Positions 27,183 to 37,100 of a stretch of 64,000 bases of DNA are shown one piece after another. Within the stretch, counting starts at the first letter, position 1, and every line of letters begins with the position of its first letter. Under the pieces are notes generated by a model. The model worked only from the letters and a program-made list of their open reading frames with translations. It made no database searches and was not told the DNA's origin. The stretch is from Sporolactobacillus vineae DSM 21990 = SL153 (lineage in GTDB: Bacteria; Bacillota; Bacilli; Bacillales; Sporolactobacillaceae), in NCBI RefSeq assembly GCF_000377985.1, contig NZ_KB899042.1, positions 62,001 through 126,000 on the forward strand, read 5' to 3'. Position numbers and translations under genes: made by a program.

Positions 27183-28490
27183 TTACAGTTTTATAGCAAC
27201 ATTCTGAATTGTATCCAGCGCTCTGGCTGCATACTTCTCAGCCCGTTCTTTTTTGTCCTTAACCGGCACACGAAGCAGCGGAAGCAGACCGAAATTTGCA
27301 TTCATCGGTTGAAAATGGGCTGGTGACGCATTCGATATATAATGAGCCATACTGCCGATAACGCTCTCCTCCGGGAAAACAACAGGTTCCTTACCTGCAG
27401 CAATATGCGCTGCATTGACTCCGGCAATCAGACCTGACGCCGCCGATTCCACATAACCTTCGACACCGGTCATCTGGCCGGCGAAGAAAAGATTATCCCG
27501 GCGTTTTGTCTGATAGGTGGGACGAAGAAGCTTCGGTGCGTTCAGAAATGTATTGCGGTGCATCACCCCGTATCGGACGATCTCAGCGTGTTCAAGACCG
27601 GGAATCAGTCTGAAGACTTCTTTCTGCGCCCCCCATTTCAGATGCGTCTGAAAACCTACTATATTATAGAGCGTGCCCGCAGCATTGTCCTGCCGCAGCT
27701 GGACTACAGCATACGGGCGTTTCCCTGTATGCGGATCCTCCAGCCCGACCGGTTTCAACGGTCCGAAAAGAAGTGTTCTGGCGCCTTGCCTGGCCATAAT
27801 TTCGACGGGCATACAGCCGTTAAAATAATTCTCCTTTTCAAAATTTTTAAGTGGCGCTGTTTCAGCACGGACCAGTGCATGGTAGAAGATGCCGAACTCT
27901 TCTTTGGTCATCGGGCAGTTCAGATAGGCCGCATCGCCCTTATCATAACGTGACTTCAGATACACTTTGCGCTGATCGATTGACTCTCCGGAAATGATTG
28001 GTGCAGCCGCATCGTAAAAATAGAGGCTGCGCTCATCGGTCCACGCAGAAAGAGATGCTGATAAGGCGGCTGACGTCAGCGGACCAGTCGCGATGACCGT
28101 ATTTCCCTCAGGAATGGCGCTGATTTCTTCATGGCGAACAGTGACGTTCGGCAGGCTACCGACTTGCTGTGTCACTCTTGCTGAAAAATCATGTCTGTCA
28201 ACGGCGAGCGCCCCTCCGGCAGGTACGCTGGAGCGATCGGCAGCCATCATAATGACTGAATCCAGTCGCCGCATTTCTTCCTTGAGGATACCGACTGCAT
28301 TGGTCAGTGTGTTCGATCTGAGCGAATTGGTGCATACTAGTTCGGCAAATTGATCGGTATGGTGAGCCGGTGTCATCCTGACGGGACGCATCTCAAACAA
28401 GTCGACATGTATGCCCCGCCTGGCAATTTGCCAGGCGGCCTCACTCCCGGCAAGGCCGGCACCGATAACGGTTACAAATGGATCGGCCAT
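27183..28490 (-). CDS. trmFO: TrmFO, folate-dependent tRNA U54 methyltransferase
   Basis: A 435-aa flavoprotein (same length as B. subtilis TrmFO) that makes m5U54 in tRNA using methylene-THF and FADH2. The FAD-binding motif [16 protein letters not shown] is at the N-terminus and [10 protein letters not shown] follows; [16 protein letters not shown] lies in the C-terminal part. I chose the ATG at 28490 behind GAGGTGAGAA; the frame is open to 28544 without a better signal. It follows topA after a terminator. Confidence 0.96.
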   Translation of the reverse strand: MADPFVTVIGAGLAGSEAAWQIARRGIHVDLFEMRPVRMTPAHHTDQFAELVCTNSLRSNTLTNAVGILKEEMRRLDSVIMMAADRSSVPAGGALAVDRHDFSARVTQQVGSLPNVTVRHEEISAIPEGNTVIATGPLTSAALSASLSAWTDERSLYFYDAAAPIISGESIDQRKVYLKSRYDKGDAAYLNCPMTKEEFGIFYHALVRAETAPLKNFEKENYFNGCMPVEIMARQGARTLLFGPLKPVGLEDPHTGKRPYAVVQLRQDNAAGTLYNIVGFQTHLKWGAQKEVFRLIPGLEHAEIVRYGVMHRNTFLNAPKLLRPTYQTKRRDNLFFAGQMTGVEGYVESAASGLIAGVNAAHIAAGKEPVVFPEESVIGSMAHYISNASPAHFQPMNANFGLLPLLRVPVKDKKERAEKYAARALDTIQNVAIKL

Positions 28491-28543
28491 AATGATTCTC
28501 ACCTCATTTCCTCTGTTTATCCTGCTCACACGCCTGATACGCA

Positions 28544-28578
28544 CAAAAAGCCATGCACAAACAAAGGCAGGTGCATGG
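28544..28578 (-). terminator. Terminator between topA and trmFO
   Basis: CCATGCAC (28551-28558) and GTGCATGG (28571-28578) form an 8-bp stem around 12 bases; on the minus strand it is followed by CTTTTTGTG. It lies 31 bases after the topA stop. Confidence 0.7.
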
Positions 28579-28608
28579 TCTTTCCTGCATCAGCGCAGTC
28601 TCTCTACG

Positions 28609-30684
28609 CTATTCTTTATAGTCGCATTTCGGACATTGCACAATTTTTCCGTTTTTGCTCTTCTTCTCAACAAGATAAGAGCCGCATTTCGGGCACTGCC
28701 GCTGAATCGGTTTATCCCATGATACGAAGTCACATTCCGGATAGCGGTCGCAGCCGTAGAATATCCGGCGTTTCTTGCTTCTCCGTTCAACAACCTCACC
28801 TTTTCCGCATTTCGGACAGGTGACGCCGGTCTTTTTCAAAATCGGTTTGGTATTGCGGCACGCCGGAAAATTGGAGCAGGCAAGAAACTTACCGTACCTG
28901 CCGATTTTATAGACCATTTCATGGCCGCACTTCTCACAAATGATCCCCGAAGGCTCATCCTTGATCGTGACCGATTCCATTTCTTTTTCAGCTTTAGTGA
29001 GTCGTTTCGAAAATGGCTGATAAAATTTGTCAACTAGTGCAATCCAGTTCTTCTTACCCTCTTCAACTTCATCAAGATCTGTCTCCATCTGAGCTGTGAA
29101 GTCTATATTGATGATTTCCGGGAAGAATTCAACGATCAGTTTCAGAACGATTTCTCCCAGCTCTGTCGGAACAAATCGTTTGGCATCCATGGATACATAA
29201 TTCCGTCGCTGAATGGTGTCGATCGTCGGTGCATACGTTGACGGACGGCCGATGCCGATTTCTTCCATTTTATGAACCAGAGATGCTTCTGTATAGCGTG
29301 GCGGTGGTGACGTAAAGTGTTGTTTCGGATCTGTTTTTTCTTTGATCGCATCCATGCCGTCTGCGAGCTCAGGGAGATATTTCTCTTTCCCCGCCCCGGT
29401 GGCGGCTTTTTGATCATCGCTGCCTTCGATATAAACCTTCATAAAACCATTGAACTTTATTTTGGAACCGGTCGCTCTGAAAGTAACCCCGTTCTGAACA
29501 AGATCTGCCCGGACCGTATCGAGAATGGCGGGAGCCATCTGACTGGCAACAAACCGTTCCCAGATCAGTTTATAGAGCCGGAATTGATCTCTGCTCAAAT
29601 AGTCTTTGATTTCTTTCGGGCTCCTGACAATCGCTGTCGGGCGAATCGCTTCATGAGCATCCTGAACGTTCTCACCCTTATTTTGTTTGACGGGTCTTGT
29701 CCCCAGATATTTTTCACCGTAATTCTGGAGGATATAGTCTTTCGCTTCCGCTTTGGCGACATCGGAAATCCGGGTGGAGTCGGTACGCATATAGGTGATC
29801 AGACCGGTGCTTCCCTGTTTTCCGAGCGCGATTCCTTCATACAATTGCTGGGCAATCATCATCGTTTTCCGGGCGCGGAAATTCAGCTTTCTCCCTGCTT
29901 CCTGCTGCAGCGACGACGTAATAAACGGAGCAATCGGAAACCGCATCCGTTCCTTCTTTTGTACATGAGTCACCAGGAAATGATCCCTGGTCAGCCGTGC
30001 CAGAGCAGCAGCCACCTCATCTTTGGTCTTCGGGACCATTTTTTTACCGTCAACGCCGTAAAAATCAGCAGCGAACGTTTCCTCGCCGACGTGAAACAGG
30101 CCTTCAATCGACCAGTATTCCTCAGGTTTAAACGCCTTAATTTCGTTCTCCCGTTCAATGATCAGGCGAAGGGCGACAGACTGCACACGTCCGGCACTCA
30201 GCCCTTTCTTCACTTTTTTCCAGAGTAACGGGCTGATATTATAGCCGACAAGCCGGTCCAGCACACGTCTTGCCTGCTGCGCGTCAACCAGGTCCATATT
30301 TATTTTTCTAGGTTTTTTAAAGGCATCGCGTATTGCCGGTTTTGTTATTTCATTAAATACGACGCGGCAATCGGAATGGTCATCGATGTTCAGGCTGTGC
30401 GCCAGGTGCCACGCAATAGCTTCTCCTTCGCGGTCGGGGTCGGCAGCCAGATAGACCTTTTTCGCTTTTTTTGCGGCACTTTTCAAGTCTTTGAGAACCT
30501 GCCCTTTGCCGCGGATCGTAATATATCTTGGTTTAAAGTGATCTGCCACATCGATACCCATCTGACTCTTAGGCAGATCGCGAACGTGTCCCATTGATGC
30601 TTTAACTTCATATTTAGATCCAAGATACCGTTTAATCGTTTTCGCTTTGGCGGGAGATTCTACGATAACAAGATAATCGTTCAC
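28609..30684 (-). CDS. topA: DNA topoisomerase I
   Basis: A 691-aa type IA topoisomerase (B. subtilis TopA is also 691 aa) that relaxes negative supercoils. The Toprim domain starts [19 protein letters not shown]; the active-site tyrosine lies in [14 protein letters not shown]. The C-terminus carries three zinc-ribbon modules (CEKCGHE...CSNFPAC, CPKCGKG...CDRYPEC, CPKCGSY...CPKC). A near-consensus sigma-A promoter lies just upstream. Confidence 0.98.
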   Translation of the reverse strand: MNDYLVIVESPAKAKTIKRYLGSKYEVKASMGHVRDLPKSQMGIDVADHFKPRYITIRGKGQVLKDLKSAAKKAKKVYLAADPDREGEAIAWHLAHSLNIDDHSDCRVVFNEITKPAIRDAFKKPRKINMDLVDAQQARRVLDRLVGYNISPLLWKKVKKGLSAGRVQSVALRLIIERENEIKAFKPEEYWSIEGLFHVGEETFAADFYGVDGKKMVPKTKDEVAAALARLTRDHFLVTHVQKKERMRFPIAPFITSSLQQEAGRKLNFRARKTMMIAQQLYEGIALGKQGSTGLITYMRTDSTRISDVAKAEAKDYILQNYGEKYLGTRPVKQNKGENVQDAHEAIRPTAIVRSPKEIKDYLSRDQFRLYKLIWERFVASQMAPAILDTVRADLVQNGVTFRATGSKIKFNGFMKVYIEGSDDQKAATGAGKEKYLPELADGMDAIKEKTDPKQHFTSPPPRYTEASLVHKMEEIGIGRPSTYAPTIDTIQRRNYVSMDAKRFVPTELGEIVLKLIVEFFPEIINIDFTAQMETDLDEVEEGKKNWIALVDKFYQPFSKRLTKAEKEMESVTIKDEPSGIICEKCGHEMVYKIGRYGKFLACSNFPACRNTKPILKKTGVTCPKCGKGEVVERRSKKRRIFYGCDRYPECDFVSWDKPIQRQCPKCGSYLVEKKSKNGKIVQCPKCDYKE

Positions 30685-30726
30685 TTTAGGCGTTCCCCCT
30701 TTCTAAGTAAAATCAAATCTCCACTA

Positions 30727-30755
30727 ATATTAATGATTGATGTAAGCTTTGTCAA
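30727..30755 (-). promoter_or_regulatory. Sigma-A promoter for topA
   Basis: On the minus strand a perfect TTGACA (30750-30755), 17 bases, TAATAT (30727-30732). The -10 ends 43 bases upstream of the topA ATG, whose ribosome-binding site is AAAGGGGGAA. Confidence 0.8.
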
Positions 30756-30853
30756 ACCCGATGTATCCGTATCCTTGGCAAAACCAGGGTACGGCATTCA
30801 CCTGATTCTGCATTTTTTCAGACCGGCACAATGGAACATCAGGCTGATCCTTC

Positions 30854-31723
30854 TCACTCCGGCAGTTCTTCAAGGATATCGTCGGCAGAAGTCACCAGTT
30901 TGGCCCCTTGCTGAATCAGCCGGTTGGTACCGGCGCTGCTGGCCTTCAGAATTGAGCCTGGTGCAGCAAAGACCTCCCGGCCCTGTTCGAGCGCCTGGTC
31001 GGCAGTAATAAGCGAGCCGCTTCTTTCCTTAGCCTCAATGATCAGTGTGCCCAGGGTGAGTCCGCTGATAATCCGGTTGCGTTCCGGAAAACGCCAGCGT
31101 TCCGGACCGGAGAGCGGCGGATATTCACTGATGACAAGCTGCCTTTTAAAAAGTTCGCGGTACAGTTCCAGATGTTGTCGCGGATACGGGGAAAGCAGAC
31201 CGGATCCCAGTACGGCAATAGTCTTTCCATTTAAGGCAAGGCGATGTGCCATACCGTCAACACCAGCCGCCATGCCGCTGACGATCGTCCATCCGGATTG
31301 AATCAGCGGCGCGGTCAGACGTCTGATTACCTGTTCCGCCTCTCTGCTGGGATATCTGGTGCCGACAACGCTGAGCGACTTTTTCGCCTGAAGTAGTTCG
31401 ATTCTGCCCGCCGCATAGATCATCAGTGGCGGATCGTCAGTACAGCGGAGCAGCGGAGGATAGACGTCTTCATAGATACCAATCATCCGGATGCTTCTGC
31501 TTGTGTAATAGTCTTCCGTCTTTCCGACGTCAAACGCGTGGTAATCAGCCAGAAAATTATGGGCATCAGTTGTTTTCATATTCAGTACGCCTGTCAGTTC
31601 TTTCAGACTCAGCCGGTTCAGCGTGTCAAGCTGAGGATCGCTCTTCAGTAAAGTGCGAATCGTCTTTCTGCCAATGCCGCGGCAATGATTTAAATGAAAT
31701 AACTTTCGAGTCAGATGGTCCAT
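30854..31723 (-). CDS. dprA: DprA/Smf, DNA-processing protein
   Basis: A 289-aa Rossmann-fold protein that loads RecA on incoming single-stranded DNA during transformation. It has a helix-hairpin-helix-like N-terminus, then VVGTRYPSREAEQVIR, IVSGMAAGVDGMAHRLAL and the C-terminal QGREVFAAPGSI, all typical of the family. The extra C-terminal winged helix of long DprA proteins is absent, as in B. subtilis. It lies between sucD and topA. Confidence 0.95.
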   Translation of the reverse strand: MDHLTRKLFHLNHCRGIGRKTIRTLLKSDPQLDTLNRLSLKELTGVLNMKTTDAHNFLADYHAFDVGKTEDYYTSRSIRMIGIYEDVYPPLLRCTDDPPLMIYAAGRIELLQAKKSLSVVGTRYPSREAEQVIRRLTAPLIQSGWTIVSGMAAGVDGMAHRLALNGKTIAVLGSGLLSPYPRQHLELYRELFKRQLVISEYPPLSGPERWRFPERNRIISGLTLGTLIIEAKERSGSLITADQALEQGREVFAAPGSILKASSAGTNRLIQQGAKLVTSADDILEELPE

Positions 31724-31854
31724 TGAGAAATAATCCTTTCCTGTGAGGTTAGTGGGCAGAAAAACATATTCCGATGATTTGTAGGGATTTTCTGATCATT
31801 TCCGGGCAGCGCATGCGGGTGTTTAAATGATGAGGTTAAGGAAGAAAAAAGAAG

Positions 31855-31890
31855 AAAAAATAAAGAGAAGCACGGAGTCATGTGCTTCCC
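31855..31890 (-). terminator. Terminator of the sucCD operon
   Basis: GAAGCAC (31867-31873) and GTGCTTC (31882-31888) form a 7-bp stem around 8 bases; on the minus strand CTCTTTATTTTTTC follows. It begins about 10 bases after the sucD stop. Confidence 0.75.
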
Positions 31891-31899
31891 TGCAAGCCA

Positions 31900-32808
31900 T
31901 CAGTCAGCAGTAATCAGGCAATCCTGAAGCAAACCGCGTTCTTTCAGTCTGTGCGCCATTGTTTCACCGATATCTGCCGGTGTCTCGGCAACAGCGATCC
32001 CATGACTTTTTAAATTACTGATCTTTTCATCCGCTGTTCCTTTGCCGCCGGAAATAATCGCTCCGGCATGCCCCATTCTTTTTCCAGGCGGTGCGGTTCT
32101 CCCGCCGATAAATGCAATGAGCGGTTTATCCATGTACCGCTCCGCCCATGCTGCGGCTTCCTCTTCACTCGTGCCGCCGATTTCACCAATCATGACCACT
32201 GCATATGTTTCCGGATCCTGATTGAACAGTTTCAGGATATCGACGAAGTTCGTTCCAATGACCGGATCTCCGCCGATCCCTACAGCAGTGGTCTGGCCAA
32301 TGTTCAATTTGGACAGCTGATCCACTGCCTCATAGGTGAGTGTGCCGGAACGCGAGACAACCCCGACGTGGCCTTTACGGTGAATGTACCCCGGCATGAT
32401 CCCCACCTTGGACTCTTCAGCAGTCAGAATGCCCGGGCAGTTCGGTCCGATCAGCCGTGTTTCTTTGTCTGCCAGGTACTGTTTCACTTTAACCATATCC
32501 AATACCGGAATGCCTTCGGTAATCGTGACAACGAGCGGAATTCCCGCATCCGCTGCCTCCAGAATCGCATCTGCCGCAAATGCCGGCGGGACATAGATGA
32601 TCGAACAGTTTGCCCCGGTTTCCCGGACAGCATCCTGAACTGTATTAAAGACCGGCAGGCCCAGAACAGAGGTTCCGCCCTTCCCGGGAGTAACCCCGCC
32701 GACTACCCTGGTCCCGTACGCCTGCATCTGCTGCGTATGAAACAGACCCTGAGATCCGGTGATTCCCTGTACGATCACCCGGGTATCTTTATTAATCAGA
32801 ATGCTCAT
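31900..32808 (-). CDS. sucD: Succinyl-CoA synthetase, alpha subunit
   Basis: A 302-aa subunit that binds CoA and carries the phospho-histidine of the TCA-cycle enzyme making ATP or GTP from succinyl-CoA. The Rossmann motif is [14 protein letters not shown]; the phosphorylated His lies in [14 protein letters not shown]. It overlaps sucC by 4 bases and is followed by a terminator. Confidence 0.97.
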   Translation of the reverse strand: MSILINKDTRVIVQGITGSQGLFHTQQMQAYGTRVVGGVTPGKGGTSVLGLPVFNTVQDAVRETGANCSIIYVPPAFAADAILEAADAGIPLVVTITEGIPVLDMVKVKQYLADKETRLIGPNCPGILTAEESKVGIMPGYIHRKGHVGVVSRSGTLTYEAVDQLSKLNIGQTTAVGIGGDPVIGTNFVDILKLFNQDPETYAVVMIGEIGGTSEEEAAAWAERYMDKPLIAFIGGRTAPPGKRMGHAGAIISGGKGTADEKISNLKSHGIAVAETPADIGETMAHRLKERGLLQDCLITAD

Positions 32809-33989
32809 TGGGCTACACCTCCTGCAGTCTGGTCGACGAGTGAGACAATTTTCCCGGCAGCATCAGCCATGTTCCCGGCTGGGGAGATGGCAAGCCCCGA
32901 ACGTTTGAGAATTTCTTTCCCAAGCGCTACATTGGTCCCCTCAAGTCTGACAACCAGAGGTACATTTAACCCGATGCTTTTGGTTGCGGCAACAATCCCT
33001 TCGGCAATGACGTCGCATTTCATAATACCGCCGAAAATATTGACCAGGATCCCTTCAACATGGGGATCAGACAGAATCAGCCGGAATGCCGCTTCCACTT
33101 TCTCTTTGCTGGCACCGCCGCCGACATCGAGAAAATTTGCCGGTTCCCCGTGATACGCCTTAATGATGTCCATCGTTGCCATAGCCAGTCCCGCACCGTT
33201 GACCATACAGCCGATATTCCCGTCCAGCGCAATATAGTTCAGACCGTATTTTGATGCTTCAATCTCTTTCTGATCTTCTTCATTTGGATCCCGGAGTTCC
33301 AGAATATCCTTATGACGAAACAGGCCGTTATCGTCAAAATTCAGTTTTGCATCAAGGGCAACGATCTTTCCCTCCTTCGTCAGCACCAGCGGATTAATTT
33401 CAGCAATCGTACAATCCTTCTCGACAAAGACCTGGTATAATCCGAGCATCAATTTGACCGCCTGGTTCACTTTGTCCCCGGGGATACCGATGGCAAATGC
33501 CAGACGTCTCGCCTGGAACGGAGCAAGGCCGATCAGAGGATCAATTGTTTCACGAACAATTTTCTCCGGAGTATTCGCCGCAACTTCCTCGATTTCCATC
33601 CCGCCTTCGGATGAAGCAATCATCGTTACGCGAGATATTTTTCGATCCAGGACGATGCCAAGATAGTATTCTTTATCAATGGCACTTCCCTCTTCGATGA
33701 GCAGGCGCCGGACTTCTTTTCCTTCCCGACCTGTCTGGTGGGTCACCAATACCTTCCCGAGCAGTTCCGTAGCAGCTTCACTCACCTGTTCCGGAGAGTG
33801 GACAACTTTCACACCTCCGGCCTTTCCCCTTCCCCCGGCATGAATCTGGGCCTTCACGACATAAGCAGATGAACCGATCGCTGCCGCGGCTTCTCCAGCC
33901 TCCTCCGGTGTAAAGGCAACCGATCCCCGCGGCACCGCCACACGATAATCCTTCAGCAGCTGTTTACCCTGATACTCGTGGATTTTCAT
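32805..33989 (-). CDS. sucC: Succinyl-CoA synthetase, beta subunit
   Basis: A 394-aa ATP-grasp subunit. It begins [20 protein letters not shown] and has the nucleotide/Mg motifs [34 protein letters not shown] and the C-terminal [26 protein letters not shown] precedes the ATG. Its own sigma-A promoter lies upstream, making sucCD a separate unit. Confidence 0.97.
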   Translation of the reverse strand: MKIHEYQGKQLLKDYRVAVPRGSVAFTPEEAGEAAAAIGSSAYVVKAQIHAGGRGKAGGVKVVHSPEQVSEAATELLGKVLVTHQTGREGKEVRRLLIEEGSAIDKEYYLGIVLDRKISRVTMIASSEGGMEIEEVAANTPEKIVRETIDPLIGLAPFQARRLAFAIGIPGDKVNQAVKLMLGLYQVFVEKDCTIAEINPLVLTKEGKIVALDAKLNFDDNGLFRHKDILELRDPNEEDQKEIEASKYGLNYIALDGNIGCMVNGAGLAMATMDIIKAYHGEPANFLDVGGGASKEKVEAAFRLILSDPHVEGILVNIFGGIMKCDVIAEGIVAATKSIGLNVPLVVRLEGTNVALGKEILKRSGLAISPAGNMADAAGKIVSLVDQTAGGVAQ

Positions 33990-34047
33990 ACATTCCCCTT
34001 CTTTCAGCAGATCGAATGATCCGGGCTATGTAAGCCCTTTCTTTTTT

Positions 34048-34077
34048 AGTATAATCGTGTTTAAAATCATTTGTCCA
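34048..34077 (-). promoter_or_regulatory. Sigma-A promoter for sucCD
   Basis: On the minus strand TGGACA (34072-34077), 18 bases, TATACT (34048-34053). It is about 60 bases upstream of the sucC ATG, and a 5-bp hairpin (34023-34037) lies in the leader. Confidence 0.6.
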
Positions 34078-34245
34078 CTAATTTGTCACAATTACGCCAC
34101 GAGATGTTCAAACAATTATCGCCTTATTTAGACCTTTTTTCGTCGAATTGTGGTTAAGCCCTGTCTGTTGGTCGTAACGCAGATGCTCACTTCCAGGTGA
34201 TGCTCATCAGCGTCGTTTCAGTGTTTTCATGAAAGGGAGGATTGA

Positions 34246-34317
34246 ATGGAATTTGATGCGCAAAGTGTCCTTTATCTTTCGGATTGGCTTTGTTCAATAG
34301 GATTTCTGCGAGAATAG
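34246..34317 (+). CDS. Possible 23-codon ORF with a strong ribosome-binding site
   Basis: ATG at 34246 preceded by AAAGGGAGG at 5-base spacing, encoding MEFDAQSVLYLSDWLCSIGF plus three residues, ending in TAG. No promoter was found. The Shine-Dalgarno match is the only support; the peptide is not recognised. Confidence 0.2.
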   Translation: MEFDAQSVLYLSDWLCSIGFLRE

Positions 34318-34436
34318 CAAGCACTTGCTGCCATAACGACAGCGAGGTTAACAAAGTATTGGGATTAAGTTAGAGATGGGTTGCATTGGGTTAAAATAGC
34401 GGTAGTCTTCATGAATGTATTCAAAGCAGCGAGAAA

Positions 34437-34715
34437 TTATTTGTTTTTTTCGTCAATTCGATAAATATAAGAAAAAATTTCCGCCACCGCTCCGTACAGC
34501 TCGGGCGGAATCATTTCATTCAGATCCAGGCCGGACAGCATTGAAACAAGACCGGGATCCTTCTGAACCGGGATATCGGCTTCCCTGGCCTTATCAATGA
34601 TTTTTTTCGCAACGTTCCCTTCTCCTTTAGCACTCACATACGGCGCCTGGTCCTGACCTTTGACATAATTCAGCGCGACTGCTTTTTTTCGCGTACTCAT
34701 CGGTTCTTTTTTCAT
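34437..34715 (-). CDS. ylqH: YlqH, FlhB C-terminal domain-like protein
   Basis: A 92-aa protein resembling only the cytoplasmic C-terminal domain of FlhB: AVALNYVKGQDQAPYVSAKG, then KIIDKAREADIPVQKDPGLV and a terminal helix. The autocleavage NPTH motif is missing; the equivalent place reads VKGQDQAP. It overlaps the end of ylqG (ATGA). Its role is unknown; pairing with a FliK-like protein mirrors the FliK/FlhB switch. Confidence 0.85.
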   Translation of the reverse strand: MKKEPMSTRKKAVALNYVKGQDQAPYVSAKGEGNVAKKIIDKAREADIPVQKDPGLVSMLSGLDLNEMIPPELYGAVAEIFSYIYRIDEKNK

Positions 34716-36244
34716 ATTCTCAGATCCAGATTATAATTTGATACAGCAAGCGGCTGCTGCGCTTTTTCAGCGAGCCGGCGGTTGATCTTTTGTGTCTGAT
34801 GAACCGAAAGCAGATGATAGTTCAGGGCGGATAGCTGATCGCGGAGTTCCGGTTCCGTGTCTTTAAGCAGTGTCTGCAAATCAGCTGTTTCATTTTGCAC
34901 ATTCACTGAAATGCGCCGGTTCTGGACATTGACGGTGATTAGGGTTTCGTGCAGGTGGGTCAGTTCCAGATGGAGAAGGATCACGCATGAATCCGGATCC
35001 AGTTTTCCTTGTTTGTCCCTCCTGCCTTCCCAGTAAACGGAAAGATTCTTCACTTTATTTTGGATGGGTACAGGTACCTGGAAGGAAAACTGGGCGATAA
35101 GCGGATCGGAAGAAACCATTTGCAGCTGCTGCCCGGTAATTTTCCCAAGAGCTTCACCGGCAAGCTGCCTGACTCCGGCCGGTGCGTGCACATCATCCGA
35201 CAAAGCCAAAAGTCTTTCCTTGAGCGAGCCCGTTGCCTGAACCGTGCCATCAATCGACAGCTGGTTCCTCAGACTATGCTCTTCATTAAATCCGAGGGCC
35301 TCTAGTGTTTTAAATAAAATACCGATCGGGGTACGCCCGTTTGCAGTCTGGAGGAGTGTCTGAATCGCCGGCTGCGCCAGCAGCAGCTGGTGGTAACGGG
35401 AAAGAAACTGATCCGGCTGCATCCGGACAGCCAGTTTATTCAATAGATTCGCAGCATCCGGCACGGACATCGAGCTGTTGATAAACTCAGCCATGGCGTT
35501 CGAGTCATCATGAAATGCCGGTACGCTGTTTTGAAAAAAATCCCGGAGAAGCTGCGCTGATTGTTCGCGGCCAATCAGGCCGGCTGTCATCACCGGATCG
35601 GGGAAACCGTCGGTCTTTTCAAGATCCGAAATCGACTGATTTACTGCCAGCATGGACGGCGTGGATAATGATGACGCCGCAATCTCTTTTTGCAGGCTGC
35701 TCAATTGTCCTGTCAGTGACTTCTGCTGCATCAGCTGAACCGCAGTATTGAAAAAAGGTTTTGTCAGCGGCAGATGACGATTGACCAGCCAGCCGACGGC
35801 ACGCAGACTGTCGGACACACCGGCAGTGCTGCCGGCAAGGGATTCGGCGGAAACCAGTTGGCTCCGGGACAGTGGTTCGCCGCTGTCCAGAAATATTTTT
35901 GCCAGTCCGCGGTTGGCCGGAGTGTCTTTCAGTTGAAAGGCATCTAACAGGTCGCGGACCATCGAGAGCGGCGACGACTTCTCCTGCTGCAATTCATTCC
36001 GGTGTCCGACAACGACCGCGGTCGGCGGATGGCTGTCCGCCTGTTTGATCTGGAACAAATAGTCGCCCCCGATTTTCAGAGGTGGCTGAAGTGCTGTGAC
36101 TCTGGCTATACTCTTTCGCGCGCCGAGCTGAACAATTGCCGTTCTGTCCGGAAGAATATCGAGCACTTTGCCCCGGAGAATCTGTTCCGGAACATAAGTT
36201 CCGATCATTTGACTCTGACTCACGGCATATGGCTGGAAATTCAT
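34712..36244 (-). CDS. ylqG: YlqG, FliK-like protein of unknown function
   Basis: A 510-aa protein, similar in length to B. subtilis YlqG. It starts MNFQPYAVSQSQMIGTYVPE behind GAAGGTGATTC; the frame is open to 36322 but that overlaps rnhB. The C-terminal part (QGKLDPDSCVILLHLELTHL onward, with LHETLITVNVQNRRISVNVQ) looks like a FliK hook-length domain. It is coupled to ylqH downstream and 4 bases after rnhB. Confidence 0.8.
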   Translation of the reverse strand: MNFQPYAVSQSQMIGTYVPEQILRGKVLDILPDRTAIVQLGARKSIARVTALQPPLKIGGDYLFQIKQADSHPPTAVVVGHRNELQQEKSSPLSMVRDLLDAFQLKDTPANRGLAKIFLDSGEPLSRSQLVSAESLAGSTAGVSDSLRAVGWLVNRHLPLTKPFFNTAVQLMQQKSLTGQLSSLQKEIAASSLSTPSMLAVNQSISDLEKTDGFPDPVMTAGLIGREQSAQLLRDFFQNSVPAFHDDSNAMAEFINSSMSVPDAANLLNKLAVRMQPDQFLSRYHQLLLAQPAIQTLLQTANGRTPIGILFKTLEALGFNEEHSLRNQLSIDGTVQATGSLKERLLALSDDVHAPAGVRQLAGEALGKITGQQLQMVSSDPLIAQFSFQVPVPIQNKVKNLSVYWEGRRDKQGKLDPDSCVILLHLELTHLHETLITVNVQNRRISVNVQNETADLQTLLKDTEPELRDQLSALNYHLLSVHQTQKINRRLAEKAQQPLAVSNYNLDLRI

Positions 36245-36248
36245 CGAA

Positions 36249-37034
36249 TCACCTTCTGTCTTCTGTCCGTATGACCGCCGCGACCGGTGAAAAACTAAGT
36301 CTGTGTTCCGGACAGGCCCCATAGGTCTTCAGGGCTGCAAGATGCTGTGGCGTGCCATAGCCCTTGTTTCCGGCAAAACCATATTCCGGATAGCGCTGAT
36401 CCAGATCATTCATCAACCGGTCCCGGGTTACCTTCGCCAGGATCGAAGCAGCAGCAACGGAATTGCTTCGGGCATCACCCTTGATCAGGGAAAGCTGCGG
36501 CACCGATACAGGCAGTTTCATCGCATCAATCAGCAAAAATTCCGGATGCCGGGCCATGTGTTCGAATGCCCTGGTCATCGCCAGACGCGCCGCCTCATAA
36601 ATGTTGATCCGGTCGATGTCCCTCGCTGAGACACGGCCGATGCCATAAGCTGACGCAGATGCCACAATCTGGTCGAAAAGCCGGTCTCTCTCCGGTGCCG
36701 TAAGCTGTTTTGAGTCATTGACGCCCGGGAGCACCGCATCCGGATCAAGCATGACACAGGCAGCAATGACCGGGCCGGCGAGCGGGCCGCGTCCGGCTTC
36801 ATCAATTCCGGCGACCTGTCGGATGCCTTTCTGGTACAAATCGTTTTCAAAATGGTTCATTTTATGGAACCGATCGATCAGTGCCTGCCTGCGGTGCTGC
36901 CTTCTGTCCCAGATTTCCAGCAAATGCCGAACACCTTTTCTTGAGTCGCTGTTCAGTTTCCTGCGCGTTTCATCCGATAGAAAATCAACCTGTTCCAGCT
37001 GTTTCCTGATCTCGGCGATTGACGGACCGGACAT
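36249..37034 (-). CDS. rnhB: Ribonuclease HII
   Basis: A 261-aa enzyme that cuts RNA in RNA-DNA hybrids at ribonucleotides. The signature IDEAGRGPLAGPVIAACVML gives the first catalytic Asp-Glu pair; further acidic residues lie in GVNDSKQLT and FLLIDAMKL. An N-terminal extension of about 75 residues is typical of Bacillales RnhB. It follows rbgA. Confidence 0.96.
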   Translation of the reverse strand: MSGPSIAEIRKQLEQVDFLSDETRRKLNSDSRKGVRHLLEIWDRRQHRRQALIDRFHKMNHFENDLYQKGIRQVAGIDEAGRGPLAGPVIAACVMLDPDAVLPGVNDSKQLTAPERDRLFDQIVASASAYGIGRVSARDIDRINIYEAARLAMTRAFEHMARHPEFLLIDAMKLPVSVPQLSLIKGDARSNSVAAASILAKVTRDRLMNDLDQRYPEYGFAGNKGYGTPQHLAALKTYGACPEHRLSFSPVAAVIRTEDRR

Positions 37035-37100
37035 AGATCTTCCCCTTCTCTGTTTTATATATCGGTTCCTGCTCGCCTGGTGTTTATCTCTTTTTTCTCA

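Larger units (their letters stand above)
33990..34436. other. ylqH-sucC gap (447 bases)
   Basis: The sucC end of the gap holds the sucC promoter (34048-34077) and a small GGGCT-ATGTA-AGCCC hairpin (34023-34037) in the leader. The remaining 360 bases carry no recognised gene; the only frame with a good ribosome-binding site is a 23-codon plus-strand ORF (34246-34317). GATGCTCA occurs at 34182 and 34199. No ylqH terminator is obvious. Confidence 0.55.

Noticed and set aside
29317-30228. 303-codon plus-strand frame opposite topA
   Set aside because: Shadow of the topA reading frame; no motif or ribosome-binding site.
32068-33153. 361-codon plus-strand frame opposite sucD/sucC
   Set aside because: It lies antisense to two clearly conserved genes; its protein has no recognisable motif.
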